Origin: Lawsonibacter celer | GTDB lineage: Bacteria; Bacillota; Clostridia; Oscillospirales; Oscillospiraceae | Direction of reading: 5' to 3' | DNA length: 64,000 bases | Assembly: GCF_014281125.1 (NCBI RefSeq) | Contig: NZ_JACOEA010000002.1 | Coordinates: forward strand, 317,886 to 381,885 | Shown: piece after piece, positions 56,407 through 64,000 of the stretch | How the letters are laid out: each line of letters begins with the position of its first letter | How positions within the stretch are numbered: the first letter of the stretch is position 1 | Notes under the pieces: model-generated | Told to the model about the DNA's origin: nothing | What the model saw: only the letters and a program-made list of their open reading frames with translations | Databases searched by the model: none | Program-made: the position numbers and the translations under genes

Positions 56407-57801
56407 TTAGCCCTTGGGCCCGAATTTTTCCCAATAGCCCATCACAAAAATAAACAGCACGATAAAGGGCAGAACCCAGGTCATATAAAAGCGCACCCTT
56501 CGGGGAAAGCGCAGCCCCTCGCCCTCATCGCACTCCCCCAGAAAGCGGTCCCAGCCCCATCCCCGCCGGGAGACGCAAAAAAGCAGATAGACCAGCGACC
56601 CCAGGGGCAGCAAATTGTTGGAGAGGATAAAGTCCTCCAAATCCAGCACCGTGCTGCCCGCGCCCAGGGGCTGAAACCCCGACCACAGATTAAAGCCCAG
56701 CAGACAGGGCAGGGACAGCAGAAAAATGGCCGTCAAATTCACCAGTACTGATTTTTTGCGGCTCCAGCCGTGCTTATCCATGGCAAAGCTGATGATATTC
56801 TGGAACACGGCGATCACCGTGGACAGCGCCGCAAAGGACATAAACACAAAGAAGAGTGCGCCCCATAGCCGCCCGCCGGGCATGGCGTTGAATACATTGG
56901 GCAGCGTGATAAAGATCAGGTTGGGCCCCGCGTCCGGCGTGACGCCGAAGGCAAAGGCGGAGGGGAAGATCACCAGCCCCACCACAAACGCCACAAAGGT
57001 ATCCAGAATGCCGACGCTGATGGCCTCTCCCATCAGGCGACGCTCTCTTCCGATATAGCTGCCGAAAATGGCCATCGCGCCAATCCCCAGGGAGAGGGTA
57101 AAGAAGGCCTGTCCCATCGCGGCGAAGATTGCCTCTCCCAGGCGGACATTCCCCTCCCCGTCGTACATCAGGTTGTGAAAATTGGGCTTGAGATAAAACT
57201 CCAGGCCCGCCGCGGCGCCGGGCAGGGTGACCGCCCGCACTGCCAGCACCATCAGAATCGCCAGCAGACAGAGCATCATCACCTTGGTGATGCGCTCCAC
57301 GCCGTTCTGCAGGCCCAGGGCACAGATGCCCATGCACAGGAGCACCACCAGGACCATAAAGATCAGCATGGTCACCGGTTCCCCCATCAGGGCGCCGAAC
57401 TGCTCCTCCACGCCGGCCGCATCCGCCCCCACAAAGTCTCCCCGGGCCATCTTGACAAAATAGTAGACCATCCAGCCTGCCACAGTGGTATAGAACATCA
57501 TCAGCATGTAGTTGCCGGCCATGCCAAACCAGCTGTACCAGTGCCACTTGCTTCCCTTCGGCTCCAGCGTCTGGAACGACGTGGCAATGCTCTGCCGGCT
57601 GGCACGGCCCACGGAGAACTCCATGGCCATAATAGGCAGGCCCATGATGACCAGAAACACCAGATAAATTACCACAAAGGCCGCACCGCCGTACTGCCCT
57701 ACAATGTAGGGAAAGCGCCACACGTTGCCCAGGCCGATGGCACACCCGGCGGAAATGAGCACAAAGCCCAGCCGTGATGCAAATGTCTCTCTTTCCTTCA
57801 A
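56407..57801 (-). CDS. Sodium-dependent neurotransmitter-symporter family transporter
   Basis: 464 residues, eleven to twelve membrane helices (LeuT fold), imports an amino acid or related solute with Na+. The first helix has the signature RLGFVLISAGCAIGLGNVWR, and later FFTLSLGIGAMAIFGSYI and SFAALSTVIAVFQNIISF line the substrate and sodium sites. No ATG suits the family N-terminus. TTG at 57801 (LKERETFASRLGF) has GGGAGG upstream. Twelve-helix and eleven-helix forms both exist; substrate unknown, but tryptophan/tyrosine-type carriers (TnaT, Tyt1) are the nearest characterised kind. Confidence 0.92.
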   Translation of the reverse strand: MKERETFASRLGFVLISAGCAIGLGNVWRFPYIVGQYGGAAFVVIYLVFLVIMGLPIMAMEFSVGRASRQSIATSFQTLEPKGSKWHWYSWFGMAGNYMLMMFYTTVAGWMVYYFVKMARGDFVGADAAGVEEQFGALMGEPVTMLIFMVLVVLLCMGICALGLQNGVERITKVMMLCLLAILMVLAVRAVTLPGAAAGLEFYLKPNFHNLMYDGEGNVRLGEAIFAAMGQAFFTLSLGIGAMAIFGSYIGRERRLMGEAISVGILDTFVAFVVGLVIFPSAFAFGVTPDAGPNLIFITLPNVFNAMPGGRLWGALFFVFMSFAALSTVIAVFQNIISFAMDKHGWSRKKSVLVNLTAIFLLSLPCLLGFNLWSGFQPLGAGSTVLDLEDFILSNNLLPLGSLVYLLFCVSRRGWGWDRFLGECDEGEGLRFPRRVRFYMTWVLPFIVLFIFVMGYWEKFGPKG

Positions 57802-57899
57802 ACCATAACCTCCCTTAACTATTCCCAACCCATTGTAATTATTTATTATAGGGTACGGCTCCGCTTTCGTCAATCCTTGCCCCTCCAAGCGCTGTAAAA

Positions 57900-57927
57900 A
57901 GGCGCCCGGACAGCAGCCCGGGCGCCT
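57900..57927 (-). terminator. Terminator of the DUF6514 gene
   Basis: AGGCGCCCGG / CCGGGCGCCT stem; on the minus strand followed by TTTTTAC, 15 bases after the stop. Confidence 0.92.
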
Positions 57928-57941
57928 CAAATCCGTTCTTG

Positions 57942-58217
57942 TTACAGCCAATCCTCCACCACATCCCGCAGTGTGACCGGAGTGACCAAGTTGCGGATCA
58001 GCAAATCAATCAGTTCATCAATCCGAGAGACGCTCACTGTGATATTGGGTACGGATTCCGCTTCTCCGCGCGCCAGGTCCGCCACCTTCACGCCGTAGCT
58101 CTCACAGGAAAATCCCTCCGCCACTTCCATCTCATCCACCAAAATGTAATAAGAATATTGCCCTACCTGCCCGGCGGAAATTTCCGTCTCGCAGGTGTCC
58201 ACCAAAAGCTCCCGCAT
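57942..58217 (-). CDS. DUF6514 family small protein
   Basis: 91 residues, acidic. Pattern YSYYILVDEMEVAEGFSCES, YGVKVADLARGEAESVPNIT and SRIDELIDLLIRNLVTPVTL, DVVEDWL at the end, typical of the DUF6514 proteins of Oscillospiraceae and relatives. Function unknown. GGAGG lies ten bases before the ATG, and it has its own terminator, so it is a single-gene unit. Confidence 0.8.
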   Translation of the reverse strand: MRELLVDTCETEISAGQVGQYSYYILVDEMEVAEGFSCESYGVKVADLARGEAESVPNITVSVSRIDELIDLLIRNLVTPVTLRDVVEDWL

Positions 58218-58484
58218 CTTGTACTTTCCTCCTTTTTATTGGCCCTTCTGTCACATTATATTGTATTTCCCGTTTCTTGCAAAGCTTAACATTTCGCAGA
58301 TTTCGACACCATATCCGGGCTTATGTAACCTCCTGTGCCTTTCTGTAAACCGGCTGTCTCTGTTCTTGTCGACTGGTGTCGAGCCATGTCGTGCTTTTTT
58401 TACCGCAGCTGGCAGAAATTTATCCTTGCGGGGCGGGAAATAGTCCTGTTATGATACCTTTAAAAGGCCGGAGAGGGGGGTATC

Positions 58485-58727
58485 ATGCATTTTTCCTGGA
58501 AAACCTTTGAGATGGAGTGTTTATCCTATCGCGTACTGACCGGTGGTGTGGCCGCCTGCTGCGTCCTGCTGATCTACACGCTGCTGCTGCTGGTATGGAC
58601 CGGACCGGTTTCCTATGCCGCCGCCCCGGTCTACGCCTATGCGGCGCAGCTTCAGGACTGCGCTGTTGTCCTTCTGGCCGCAGGCGTCTTCGGCGCGCTT
58701 GGGCTGGAGACGCTCTTACATCCATAA
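58485..58727 (+). CDS. Small membrane protein
   Basis: 80 residues with two membrane helices (about 17-38, VLTGGVAACCVLLIYTLLLL; about 55-76, QDCAVVLLAAGVFGALGLET). GGAGAGGGGGG precedes the ATG, and a terminator overlaps the stop codon, both signs of a real gene. A TATGAT box lies about 35 bases upstream. No family recognised. Confidence 0.7.
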   Translation: MHFSWKTFEMECLSYRVLTGGVAACCVLLIYTLLLLVWTGPVSYAAAPVYAYAAQLQDCAVVLLAAGVFGALGLETLLHP

Positions 58728-58763
58728 ACCGGGCCCCGCCGCAGCTGCGGCGGGGCCCGGTTT
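58726..58763 (+). terminator. Bidirectional terminator, perfect palindrome
   Basis: AAACCGGGCCCCGCCGCAG / CTGCGGCGGGGCCCGGTTT, a 19-base perfect inverted repeat without a loop spacer, lying between convergent genes and starting within the stop codon of the small membrane protein. Confidence 0.88.
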
Positions 58764-58781
58764 CCCTTTGAGCAGGGCAGT

Positions 58782-59642
58782 TTACGCTTCCGCCCGGGTA
58801 TAGAGCAGCACGCCCGCCAGAACCAGCACACTGCCAAAGACCTGCACTCCGCCGGGGATCTCCCCAAACAGCGGAATCCCCAACAGCGAGGCAAAGATCG
58901 GCTCACACAGCTTGGCGGCCGAGACATAGGAGGGACTGAGATACTTCAGACTGTAACTGAACAGGCTGTGCCCCAGCAGGGTACAGGCCACCGCCAGTCC
59001 CAGGCCGATGAGCACCTCCTTCCAGCCGTAGCCCACCACCGGTGTAAGGGTGGCCCAGTCTAAAACCAGCAGGGTCAGCAGGCATGCGCTGTAGGTCAGA
59101 AAGGTATAGACCGTGGTAGACAGGTGGTCCCGCTGCACCCGTCCGATCAGGGTATAGAGGGACACGAATACCGCTGCCGCCAGGGCCAGCAGGTCTCCGT
59201 ACAGGGCGCCTCTCCCACCGCCGTCGGCCAGGGCCAGCGCGGCACTGCCCGCAAAGGAGAGGGCAATGGCCGCCATGCCCAGCCTGGGGATGCGCCCCTT
59301 GAGAAAGAGGGCAAAGCCCAGGGCGGTAAAGATGACCTCTGTGCTCACCAGCACCGTGGAGCTGGCGATGCTGGTCCACTTGAGGGACTCAAACCAGGTG
59401 GCAAAGTGGAGCGCCAGCAGCACGCCGCTCAGTCCGCACAGCAGCAGGTCCCTTCCTCTGACCCGCCGCAGCTCTGCCCGGAAGCGCAGCAGCACCATAG
59501 GCAGCAGAAGCAGCACCGTCCATCCCAGCCGGTAGGTGGCCGTCACCAGGGAGGGGGCGGATGCGGCGCGTACCAGCAGGGAGGATACCGAAACCCCCAG
59601 CACACCCAGCATCAGAATCAGTTTTGGACTGCCTTTTTTCAC
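58782..59642 (-). CDS. EamA/DMT family transporter
   Basis: 286 residues, ten membrane helices formed by two EamA repeats (1-140 and 145-286; SPSYVSAAKLCEPIFASLLG is the second-repeat signature). Exporters of amino acids and metabolites. The GTG at 59642 (VKKGSPKLILMLG) follows GCGAGG. An open extension of 40 residues upstream has no ribosome site. Substrate unknown. Confidence 0.88.
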   Translation of the reverse strand: MKKGSPKLILMLGVLGVSVSSLLVRAASAPSLVTATYRLGWTVLLLLPMVLLRFRAELRRVRGRDLLLCGLSGVLLALHFATWFESLKWTSIASSTVLVSTEVIFTALGFALFLKGRIPRLGMAAIALSFAGSAALALADGGGRGALYGDLLALAAAVFVSLYTLIGRVQRDHLSTTVYTFLTYSACLLTLLVLDWATLTPVVGYGWKEVLIGLGLAVACTLLGHSLFSYSLKYLSPSYVSAAKLCEPIFASLLGIPLFGEIPGGVQVFGSVLVLAGVLLYTRAEA

Positions 59643-59721
59643 CTGTCCTCGCCTCTTTTCTTCCAACGCACACCAGTATACCGCCCCTGCGTGGCCTGAC
59701 GCAAGCCCCCGGGCGAAAAAA

Positions 59722-59753
59722 ATCCCGGTCCGTCCCAAAAGACGGACCGGGAT
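59722..59753 (-). terminator. Terminator of the butyrate operon
   Basis: ATCCCGGTCCGTC / GACGGACCGGGAT stem; on the minus strand followed by seven T. It closes the crt-hbd-bcd-etfB-etfA transcript. Confidence 0.95.
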
Positions 59754-59773
59754 GAAACGCAAAGGGGGAAAGC

Positions 59774-60877
59774 TTATTTGGCAGCCATAGCGGCCTTGAC
59801 GGCGTCGGTGATCATGGGGGTGACCTTGAACAGGTCGCCCACAATGCCGTAGGTGGCAACCTCAAAGATGGGGGCGTCGGCATTCTTGTTCACCGCGATG
59901 ATGCACTCGGAATCCTGCATGCCGGCGCGGTGCTGGATGGCACCGGAGATGCCCAGGGCCACATAGATGCGGGGATGCACGGTCTTGCCGGTCTGGCCCA
60001 CCTGGTGGTCCGCGCTGATGTAGCCGGCATCCACCACCGCACGGGAGGCACCTACCACGCCGCCCAAAGCGTTAGCCAGATCCTGGGCCAGGGCGATGCC
60101 CTTCTCGGGATCCTTGCTGATACCGCGGCCCACGGACACCACCACGTCGGCGCCGATCAGGTCCACCATCTCCTTGGCGGCCTTCACGATCTCGACGATC
60201 TGGACCTTGATGTCGGAGGCGTCCAGCTTCACGTCCACCTTCTCCACGACAGTCTTGGCGGCGCCGGCCTCGTCAAAGGCCTGGGTCTGCATCACGCCGG
60301 GGCGCACGGTGGACATCTGGGGACGGAACCGGGGGCAGATAATGGTTGCCATCAGGTGGCCGCCGAAGGCGGGACGGGTCATCTTCAGGTTGGTGTTCTC
60401 CTCGAACACGGTGTTGTCCACGTCGATGGTAGAGGTGGTCTTCAGGAACTCCTTGTACTTGGCCACGTCCACGTCGAGGTGGGTGCAGTCGGCAGTCAGA
60501 CCGGTGTGCAGCCGGGCCGCGCAGCGGGGGCCCAGGTCACGGCCGATGTTGGTGGCGCCGATGAGGAAGATCTCGGGCTTCTTGTCCTCCACCAGGTCAC
60601 AGATGACCTTGGTGTAGGCGTCGGTGGTGTAGTCCTTCAGCAGGGGGTGGTCGCAGTTGTACACCCGGTCCGCGCCGTAGCCGCCCAGAGCCTTGATGTA
60701 CTCTTCCTTCACGCCGCTGCCCAGCACCACGCCGCACAGCTCCACGCCCAGATCGTTGGCCAGCTTGCGGCCCTCGCTCAGCAGCTGATAGCTGGTGGTC
60801 ATGATCACGCCGTCGCGTTGCTCACAAAATACCCACACGCCCTTGAAGGCGGCAGTGTCTTTAGAATCAAAAGCCAT
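59774..60877 (-). CDS. etfA: Electron transfer flavoprotein alpha subunit
   Basis: 367 residues. With EtfB and the acyl-CoA dehydrogenase it reduces crotonyl-CoA with NADH and, in Clostridia, couples this to ferredoxin reduction (electron bifurcation). C-terminal FAD-binding domain: [85 protein letters not shown] before the ATG. Last gene of the operon. Bifurcation is inferred from the close gene linkage with bcd. Confidence 0.96.
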   Translation of the reverse strand: MAFDSKDTAAFKGVWVFCEQRDGVIMTTSYQLLSEGRKLANDLGVELCGVVLGSGVKEEYIKALGGYGADRVYNCDHPLLKDYTTDAYTKVICDLVEDKKPEIFLIGATNIGRDLGPRCAARLHTGLTADCTHLDVDVAKYKEFLKTTSTIDVDNTVFEENTNLKMTRPAFGGHLMATIICPRFRPQMSTVRPGVMQTQAFDEAGAAKTVVEKVDVKLDASDIKVQIVEIVKAAKEMVDLIGADVVVSVGRGISKDPEKGIALAQDLANALGGVVGASRAVVDAGYISADHQVGQTGKTVHPRIYVALGISGAIQHRAGMQDSECIIAVNKNADAPIFEVATYGIVGDLFKVTPMITDAVKAAMAAK

Positions 60878-60897
60878 TTGTTCTCTCTCCTTTCAAA

Positions 60898-61698
60898 TTA
60901 GATCAGGTGCTTGCCGTTCAGAATGTCGACCAGCTTCTCGCAGGTGGCCTTGTCGGCGCCCTCGAGCATCATGCCGGCACCCTTGACCGGGGGAGAGAAG
61001 GACTTATAAACGTTGGTGGGGGAGCCCTTCAGGCCGATGGTATCCACATCGATCAGGGGATCGTTCTTCAGGGTCTCGTAGTCAAATACCGCCAGAGGCT
61101 TCTGGTAACACTCCATGATGCCGCCCACGCTCATGTAACGGGCCTCGTTGAGCTCCTTCACACAGGTGATCAGGCAGGGGGTCTGAACCTTCAGGGTCAT
61201 ATAGCCGTCCTCCAGCAGACGCTTCACGGTGACGGTCTTGCCCTCCACCTTGATATCGGCCGCGTAGGACACCTGGGGAACGTTGATCTTCTCGGCGATC
61301 TGGGGCCCCACCTGGGCGGTGTCGCCGTCGATGGCCTGACGGCCGCAGAAGATGATATCGTCGTCATCCACGCCCACCTTCTTCACAGCGGCGGCGAGGA
61401 TCTGGGAGGTGGCGTAGGTATCGCTGCCGCCGAACTCACGGGCGGAGACCAGCACGGCCTCATCCGCACCCATGGCCAGCAGCTCACGCAGCATGCCCTC
61501 CGCGGGAGGAGGACCCATGGAGACCACCACGACCTTGCAGCCGGTGGCGTCCTTGATTCTCAGAGCCGCCTCAACAGCGGCCAGGTCGTCGTGGTTGGTG
61601 ATGGTGGCCATGGCCGCACGGTCCATGGTGCCATCCGCCTTAACAGCGACCACGCCGGACGTATCCGGCACCTGCTTGACACAAACGATGCATTTCAT
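60898..61698 (-). CDS. etfB: Electron transfer flavoprotein beta subunit
   Basis: 266 residues: MKCIVCVKQVPDTSGVVAVK, then VVVVSMGPPPAEGMLRELLA and IIFCGRQAIDGDTAQVGPQI, the nucleotide-binding segments of EtfB, here the longer form typical of bifurcating complexes, which binds the extra FAD/NADH. GGAGGG ten bases before the ATG. It lies 20 bases upstream of etfA and 25 after bcd. Confidence 0.96.
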   Translation of the reverse strand: MKCIVCVKQVPDTSGVVAVKADGTMDRAAMATITNHDDLAAVEAALRIKDATGCKVVVVSMGPPPAEGMLRELLAMGADEAVLVSAREFGGSDTYATSQILAAAVKKVGVDDDDIIFCGRQAIDGDTAQVGPQIAEKINVPQVSYAADIKVEGKTVTVKRLLEDGYMTLKVQTPCLITCVKELNEARYMSVGGIMECYQKPLAVFDYETLKNDPLIDVDTIGLKGSPTNVYKSFSPPVKGAGMMLEGADKATCEKLVDILNGKHLI

Positions 61699-61723
61699 AT
61701 CGTAATTTCCCTCCAGTTCCTTA

Positions 61724-62887
61724 TTATTTAATGCCCAGACCGCCGGAAATAACCATGCGCTGGACCTCGCTGGTACCCTCGTAGATCTCGGTGATCTTCG
61801 CGTCGCGCATCATGCGCTCCATGGGGTACTCACGGGTGTAGCCGTAGCCGCCGAACAGCTGCAGGCAGCGCCGGGTCACGTCGCTGGCCGTCTCGGAGGC
61901 CACCAGCTTGGCCATGGCGGCATCCATGCTGTAGGGCTCATGGTTCTGCTTCTTCATAGCGGCGGAATAGACCAGCCACTTGGCAGCCTGCGTCTTGGCA
62001 TACATGTCAGCCAGCTGGAATTGGGTGTTCTGGAACTGGGAGATGCGCTTGCCGAACTGCACGCGCTCCTTGGTGTACTTGATGCACTCCTCGATGGCGC
62101 CCTCGGCCAGGCCCAGAGCCTGAGCCGCGATGCCGATACGGCCGCCGTCCAGGGTCTTCATGGCCAAGGCAAAGCCCTTGCCCTTCTTGCCCAGCATGCG
62201 GTCCTTGGGAATCACGCAGTCCTCCATGATCAGCTCACAGGTGGAGGAGCCGCGGATACCCATCTTCCGCTCGTGTTTACCCACGGAGAAGCCGGGATCG
62301 GTGCGCTCCACGATGAAGGCGGAGATTTCCTTGCTCTTGCGGCCGCGCTTGTCGACCACTGTGCCGGTGATGGCGATGATGATGAACACATCGGCGTAGC
62401 CGGCGTTGGTGATAAAGATCTTGGAACCATTCAGGATGTAGTTCTCGCCGGACTCGTCCAGCACGGCGGTGGTCTGCTGGCCCTGGGCGTCGGTGCCGGC
62501 GCCGGGCTCGGTCAGGCCGAAGGCGCCCAGCCACTCGCCGGTGCACAGCTTGGGCAGGTACTTGGCCTTCTGCTCTTCGGTGCCGTTCTCAAAAATGGGA
62601 GCGGCGCACAGAGAGGTGTGGGCGGAAATAATCACACTGGTGGTGCCGCAGACCTTGGCCATCTCTTCCACAGCCATGACGTAGCTGAGCACATCGCCGC
62701 CCGCGCCGCCATACTCCTTGGGGAAGTAGATGCCCAGCATGCCCAGCTTGGCCATCTTCTTGACAGTCTCTTCCGGGAAACGCTCGTTCTCGTCCACGTC
62801 CTCCGCCAGGGGCTTTACTTCGTTCTCTGCAAAATCACGGTACATTTTGCGGAGCATTTCTTGCTCTTTCGACAGATGAAAATCCAT
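61724..62887 (-). CDS. bcd: Butyryl-CoA dehydrogenase (acyl-CoA dehydrogenase)
   Basis: 387 residues. Reduces crotonyl-CoA to butyryl-CoA, the committed step of butyrate synthesis, with electrons from EtfAB. Family marks are FGLTEPGAGTDAQGQQTTAV (FAD site), FGKRISQFQNTQFQLADMYA, CLQLFGGYGYTREYPMERMM and the catalytic Glu in EIYEGTSEVQRMVISGGL. AGGAGG eight bases before the ATG. Short-chain specificity is inferred from operon context (hbd, crt, etf). Confidence 0.95.
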   Translation of the reverse strand: MDFHLSKEQEMLRKMYRDFAENEVKPLAEDVDENERFPEETVKKMAKLGMLGIYFPKEYGGAGGDVLSYVMAVEEMAKVCGTTSVIISAHTSLCAAPIFENGTEEQKAKYLPKLCTGEWLGAFGLTEPGAGTDAQGQQTTAVLDESGENYILNGSKIFITNAGYADVFIIIAITGTVVDKRGRKSKEISAFIVERTDPGFSVGKHERKMGIRGSSTCELIMEDCVIPKDRMLGKKGKGFALAMKTLDGGRIGIAAQALGLAEGAIEECIKYTKERVQFGKRISQFQNTQFQLADMYAKTQAAKWLVYSAAMKKQNHEPYSMDAAMAKLVASETASDVTRRCLQLFGGYGYTREYPMERMMRDAKITEIYEGTSEVQRMVISGGLGIK

Positions 62888-62976
62888 TTTTGTGCCTTCC
62901 TCCTAAGATTGTATTTCAGAACGCACGGGCGGAGGCGGCCCTCCGCCCGTTCGCTGCACACAGGAATCGGGGGTAT

Positions 62977-63825
62977 TTACTTGCGGTAATCGAAGAAGCC
63001 GATGCCGGTCTTGCGGCCCAGCTTACCGGCGCGGACCATCTTCCGCAGCAGCAGGGAGCAGCGGTACTTGGGATCATGGGTCTCGGCAAAGAGAACGTCC
63101 ATAATGGCAACGACCACGTCCAGGCCAATCAGGTCGCCCAGAGCCAGGGGGCCCATGGGGTGGTTGGCGCCCAGCTTCATGGCGGTGTCAATGCCCTCGG
63201 CGGAAGCCACGCCGGTGTACAGCAGGTCGGCCGCCTCGTTAATCATGGGAACCAGGATCTTGTTGACCACAAAGCCGGGGGCCTCGTTCACCTCAACAGG
63301 CTCCTTGCCGATCTCCACGCTCAGATCGCTGATGATCTTGGTGGTCTCGTCAGAGGTGTTGGCGCCGCGGATGACCTCCACCAGCTTCATGACCGTGGCG
63401 GGGTTAAAGAAGTGCATGCCGATGAACTTGTCCTGGCGCTGCGTCGCGGCAGCGATGGCGGTGATGGAGATGGAAGAGGTGTTGGAGGCCAGAATGGTCT
63501 CGGGCTTGCAGATTTTGTCCAGGTCGGCAAAGATGCTCTTCTTGATCTCCAGGTTCTCAATGGCAGCCTCCACCACCAGATCGGCGTCAGCGGCCTGATT
63601 CAGGTCGGTGGTAAAGCTCATGTGGGCGAGGATATCAGCCTTCTTGGCCTCATCCATCTTACCCTTGGCCACCAGCTTCTCCAGGCCCTTGTTCAGGCGG
63701 GCCTCGGAAGCGGCGATAATCTCGTCCTTGATGTCGCGGACGACCACGTCAAAGCCCTTTTTGGCAAAGACCTGCGCAATGTCCAGGCCCATGGTGCCGC
63801 CACCGATAACTACGATCTTCTTCAT
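62977..63825 (-). CDS. hbd: 3-hydroxybutyryl-CoA dehydrogenase
   Basis: 282 residues. Reduces acetoacetyl-CoA to 3-hydroxybutyryl-CoA. Rossmann motif [20 protein letters not shown] at the start, catalytic His in [20 protein letters not shown], and the C-terminal domain with [20 protein letters not shown] and [25 protein letters not shown] precedes the ATG. It lies between crt and bcd. Confidence 0.96.
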   Translation of the reverse strand: MKKIVVIGGGTMGLDIAQVFAKKGFDVVVRDIKDEIIAASEARLNKGLEKLVAKGKMDEAKKADILAHMSFTTDLNQAADADLVVEAAIENLEIKKSIFADLDKICKPETILASNTSSISITAIAAATQRQDKFIGMHFFNPATVMKLVEVIRGANTSDETTKIISDLSVEIGKEPVEVNEAPGFVVNKILVPMINEAADLLYTGVASAEGIDTAMKLGANHPMGPLALGDLIGLDVVVAIMDVLFAETHDPKYRCSLLLRKMVRAGKLGRKTGIGFFDYRK

Positions 63826-63886
63826 GGTTATGTACCTCCGAATTTATTATTTTTTGAGTTTATTCAGCTGAATCCCTGAGGCGCGC

Positions 63887-64000
63887 TTACTTGCCTTTGA
63901 AATGCTTCTCCTTGCGCTTCTCCAAAAACGCGCCCATGCCCTCGTCCTTGTCCTCGGTGCCGCAGCAGACGCCGAAGGCCTCGGCCTCAAAGGCGGAGCC
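63887..64000 (-). CDS. crt: Crotonase (3-hydroxybutyryl-CoA dehydratase), C-terminal end (partial)
   Basis: The last 37 codons only, reading GSAFEAEAFGVCCGTEDKDE then GMGAFLEKRKEKHFKGK and a TAA at 63889-63887. E-x-x-x-F..C-x-T-x-D-x-x-x-G-x-x-A/G-F-x-E-K-R is the C-terminal pattern of enoyl-CoA hydratases/crotonases. It is the expected first step partner of hbd and bcd; the rest of the gene, and probably thiolase, lies beyond the window. Confidence 0.92.
   Translation of the reverse strand, partial: GSAFEAEAFGVCCGTEDKDEGMGAFLEKRKEKHFKGK

Noticed and set aside
1..64000. CRISPR arrays, rRNA genes, prophage structural genes, insertion-sequence transposases
   Set aside because: No regularly spaced direct repeats, no rRNA-like sequence, no capsid/tail/terminase proteins and no DDE transposase were found in the window.

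Overview
The window is a high-GC, low-density-of-repeats stretch of a butyrate-forming gut Clostridia chromosome, most like the Oscillospiraceae (Flavonifractor / Lawsonibacter / Intestinimonas type). This rests on the crt-hbd-bcd-etfB-etfA operon, the eukaryote-like NADP isocitrate dehydrogenase, the monomeric [FeFe] hydrogenase, the MurT/GatD pair, the selenium cluster and the abundance of GTG/TTG starts. The species cannot be fixed from the sequence alone.

Layout. 1-3576: end of an ABC uptake system of the ThiX/ThiY type (pyrimidine-like substrate), then pdxS-pdxT for pyridoxal phosphate. 3599-7598: a sulfur module, an IscR-like Rrf2 regulator divergent from cysK, then cysteine desulfurase and mnmA; a perfect promoter with a palindromic operator lies in front of cysK. 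7636-10467: zinc-ribbon protein, orphan tyrosine recombinase and manganese catalase.

10940-33345: a 22.4-kb integrated mobilizable element. It splits a host tRNA-Leu(UAG) gene exactly at the anticodon loop: the 3' half (10894-10946) and the 5' half (33339-33377) share the seven-base core ACCTAAA and together rebuild a perfectly folding tRNA. Just inside the right end the element carries an intact, different tRNA-Leu(UAG) (33175-33260), placed downstream of the stranded host tRNA promoter, so it apparently replaces the gene it breaks. Its cargo is a Fic protein with a palindromic operator, a 2340-residue SLH-anchored surface protein, two zinc-ribbon proteins, a lipoprotein / membrane-bound LuxR regulator / XRE module, a frameshifted DUF6076 gene, a mobilization set (RecA-like ATPase, MobC, relaxase with a second gene nested out of frame in its 3' half), two tandem large serine recombinases (the second truncated) and an unrecognised two-gene operon.

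33489-40859: pyridoxamine kinase, RNase R, isocitrate dehydrogenase, a MATE exporter and the [FeFe] hydrogenase. 40986-49573: a selenium island: selA, selB, selC (tRNA-Sec), GNAT and hypothetical genes, yjdF with its upstream riboswitch, then DUF3343, yedF, yedE and selD on the other strand, and a LysR regulator divergent from selD. SelD is itself a selenoprotein: UGA at codon 17 is in frame with a good start 84 bases upstream of the start an ordinary gene caller would choose. Together these genes take up selenium, make selenophosphate, charge tRNA-Sec and decode UGA.

49633-59642: an ECF sigma / RsgI-like anti-sigma pair, GIY-YIG protein, P-loop ATPase, GatD-like/MurT (with the GatD-like catalytic residues apparently missing), a FAD/Rieske oxidoreductase, an NSS transporter, DUF6514, a small membrane protein and an EamA transporter. 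59774-64000: the butyrate operon on the minus strand (crotonase truncated by the window edge).
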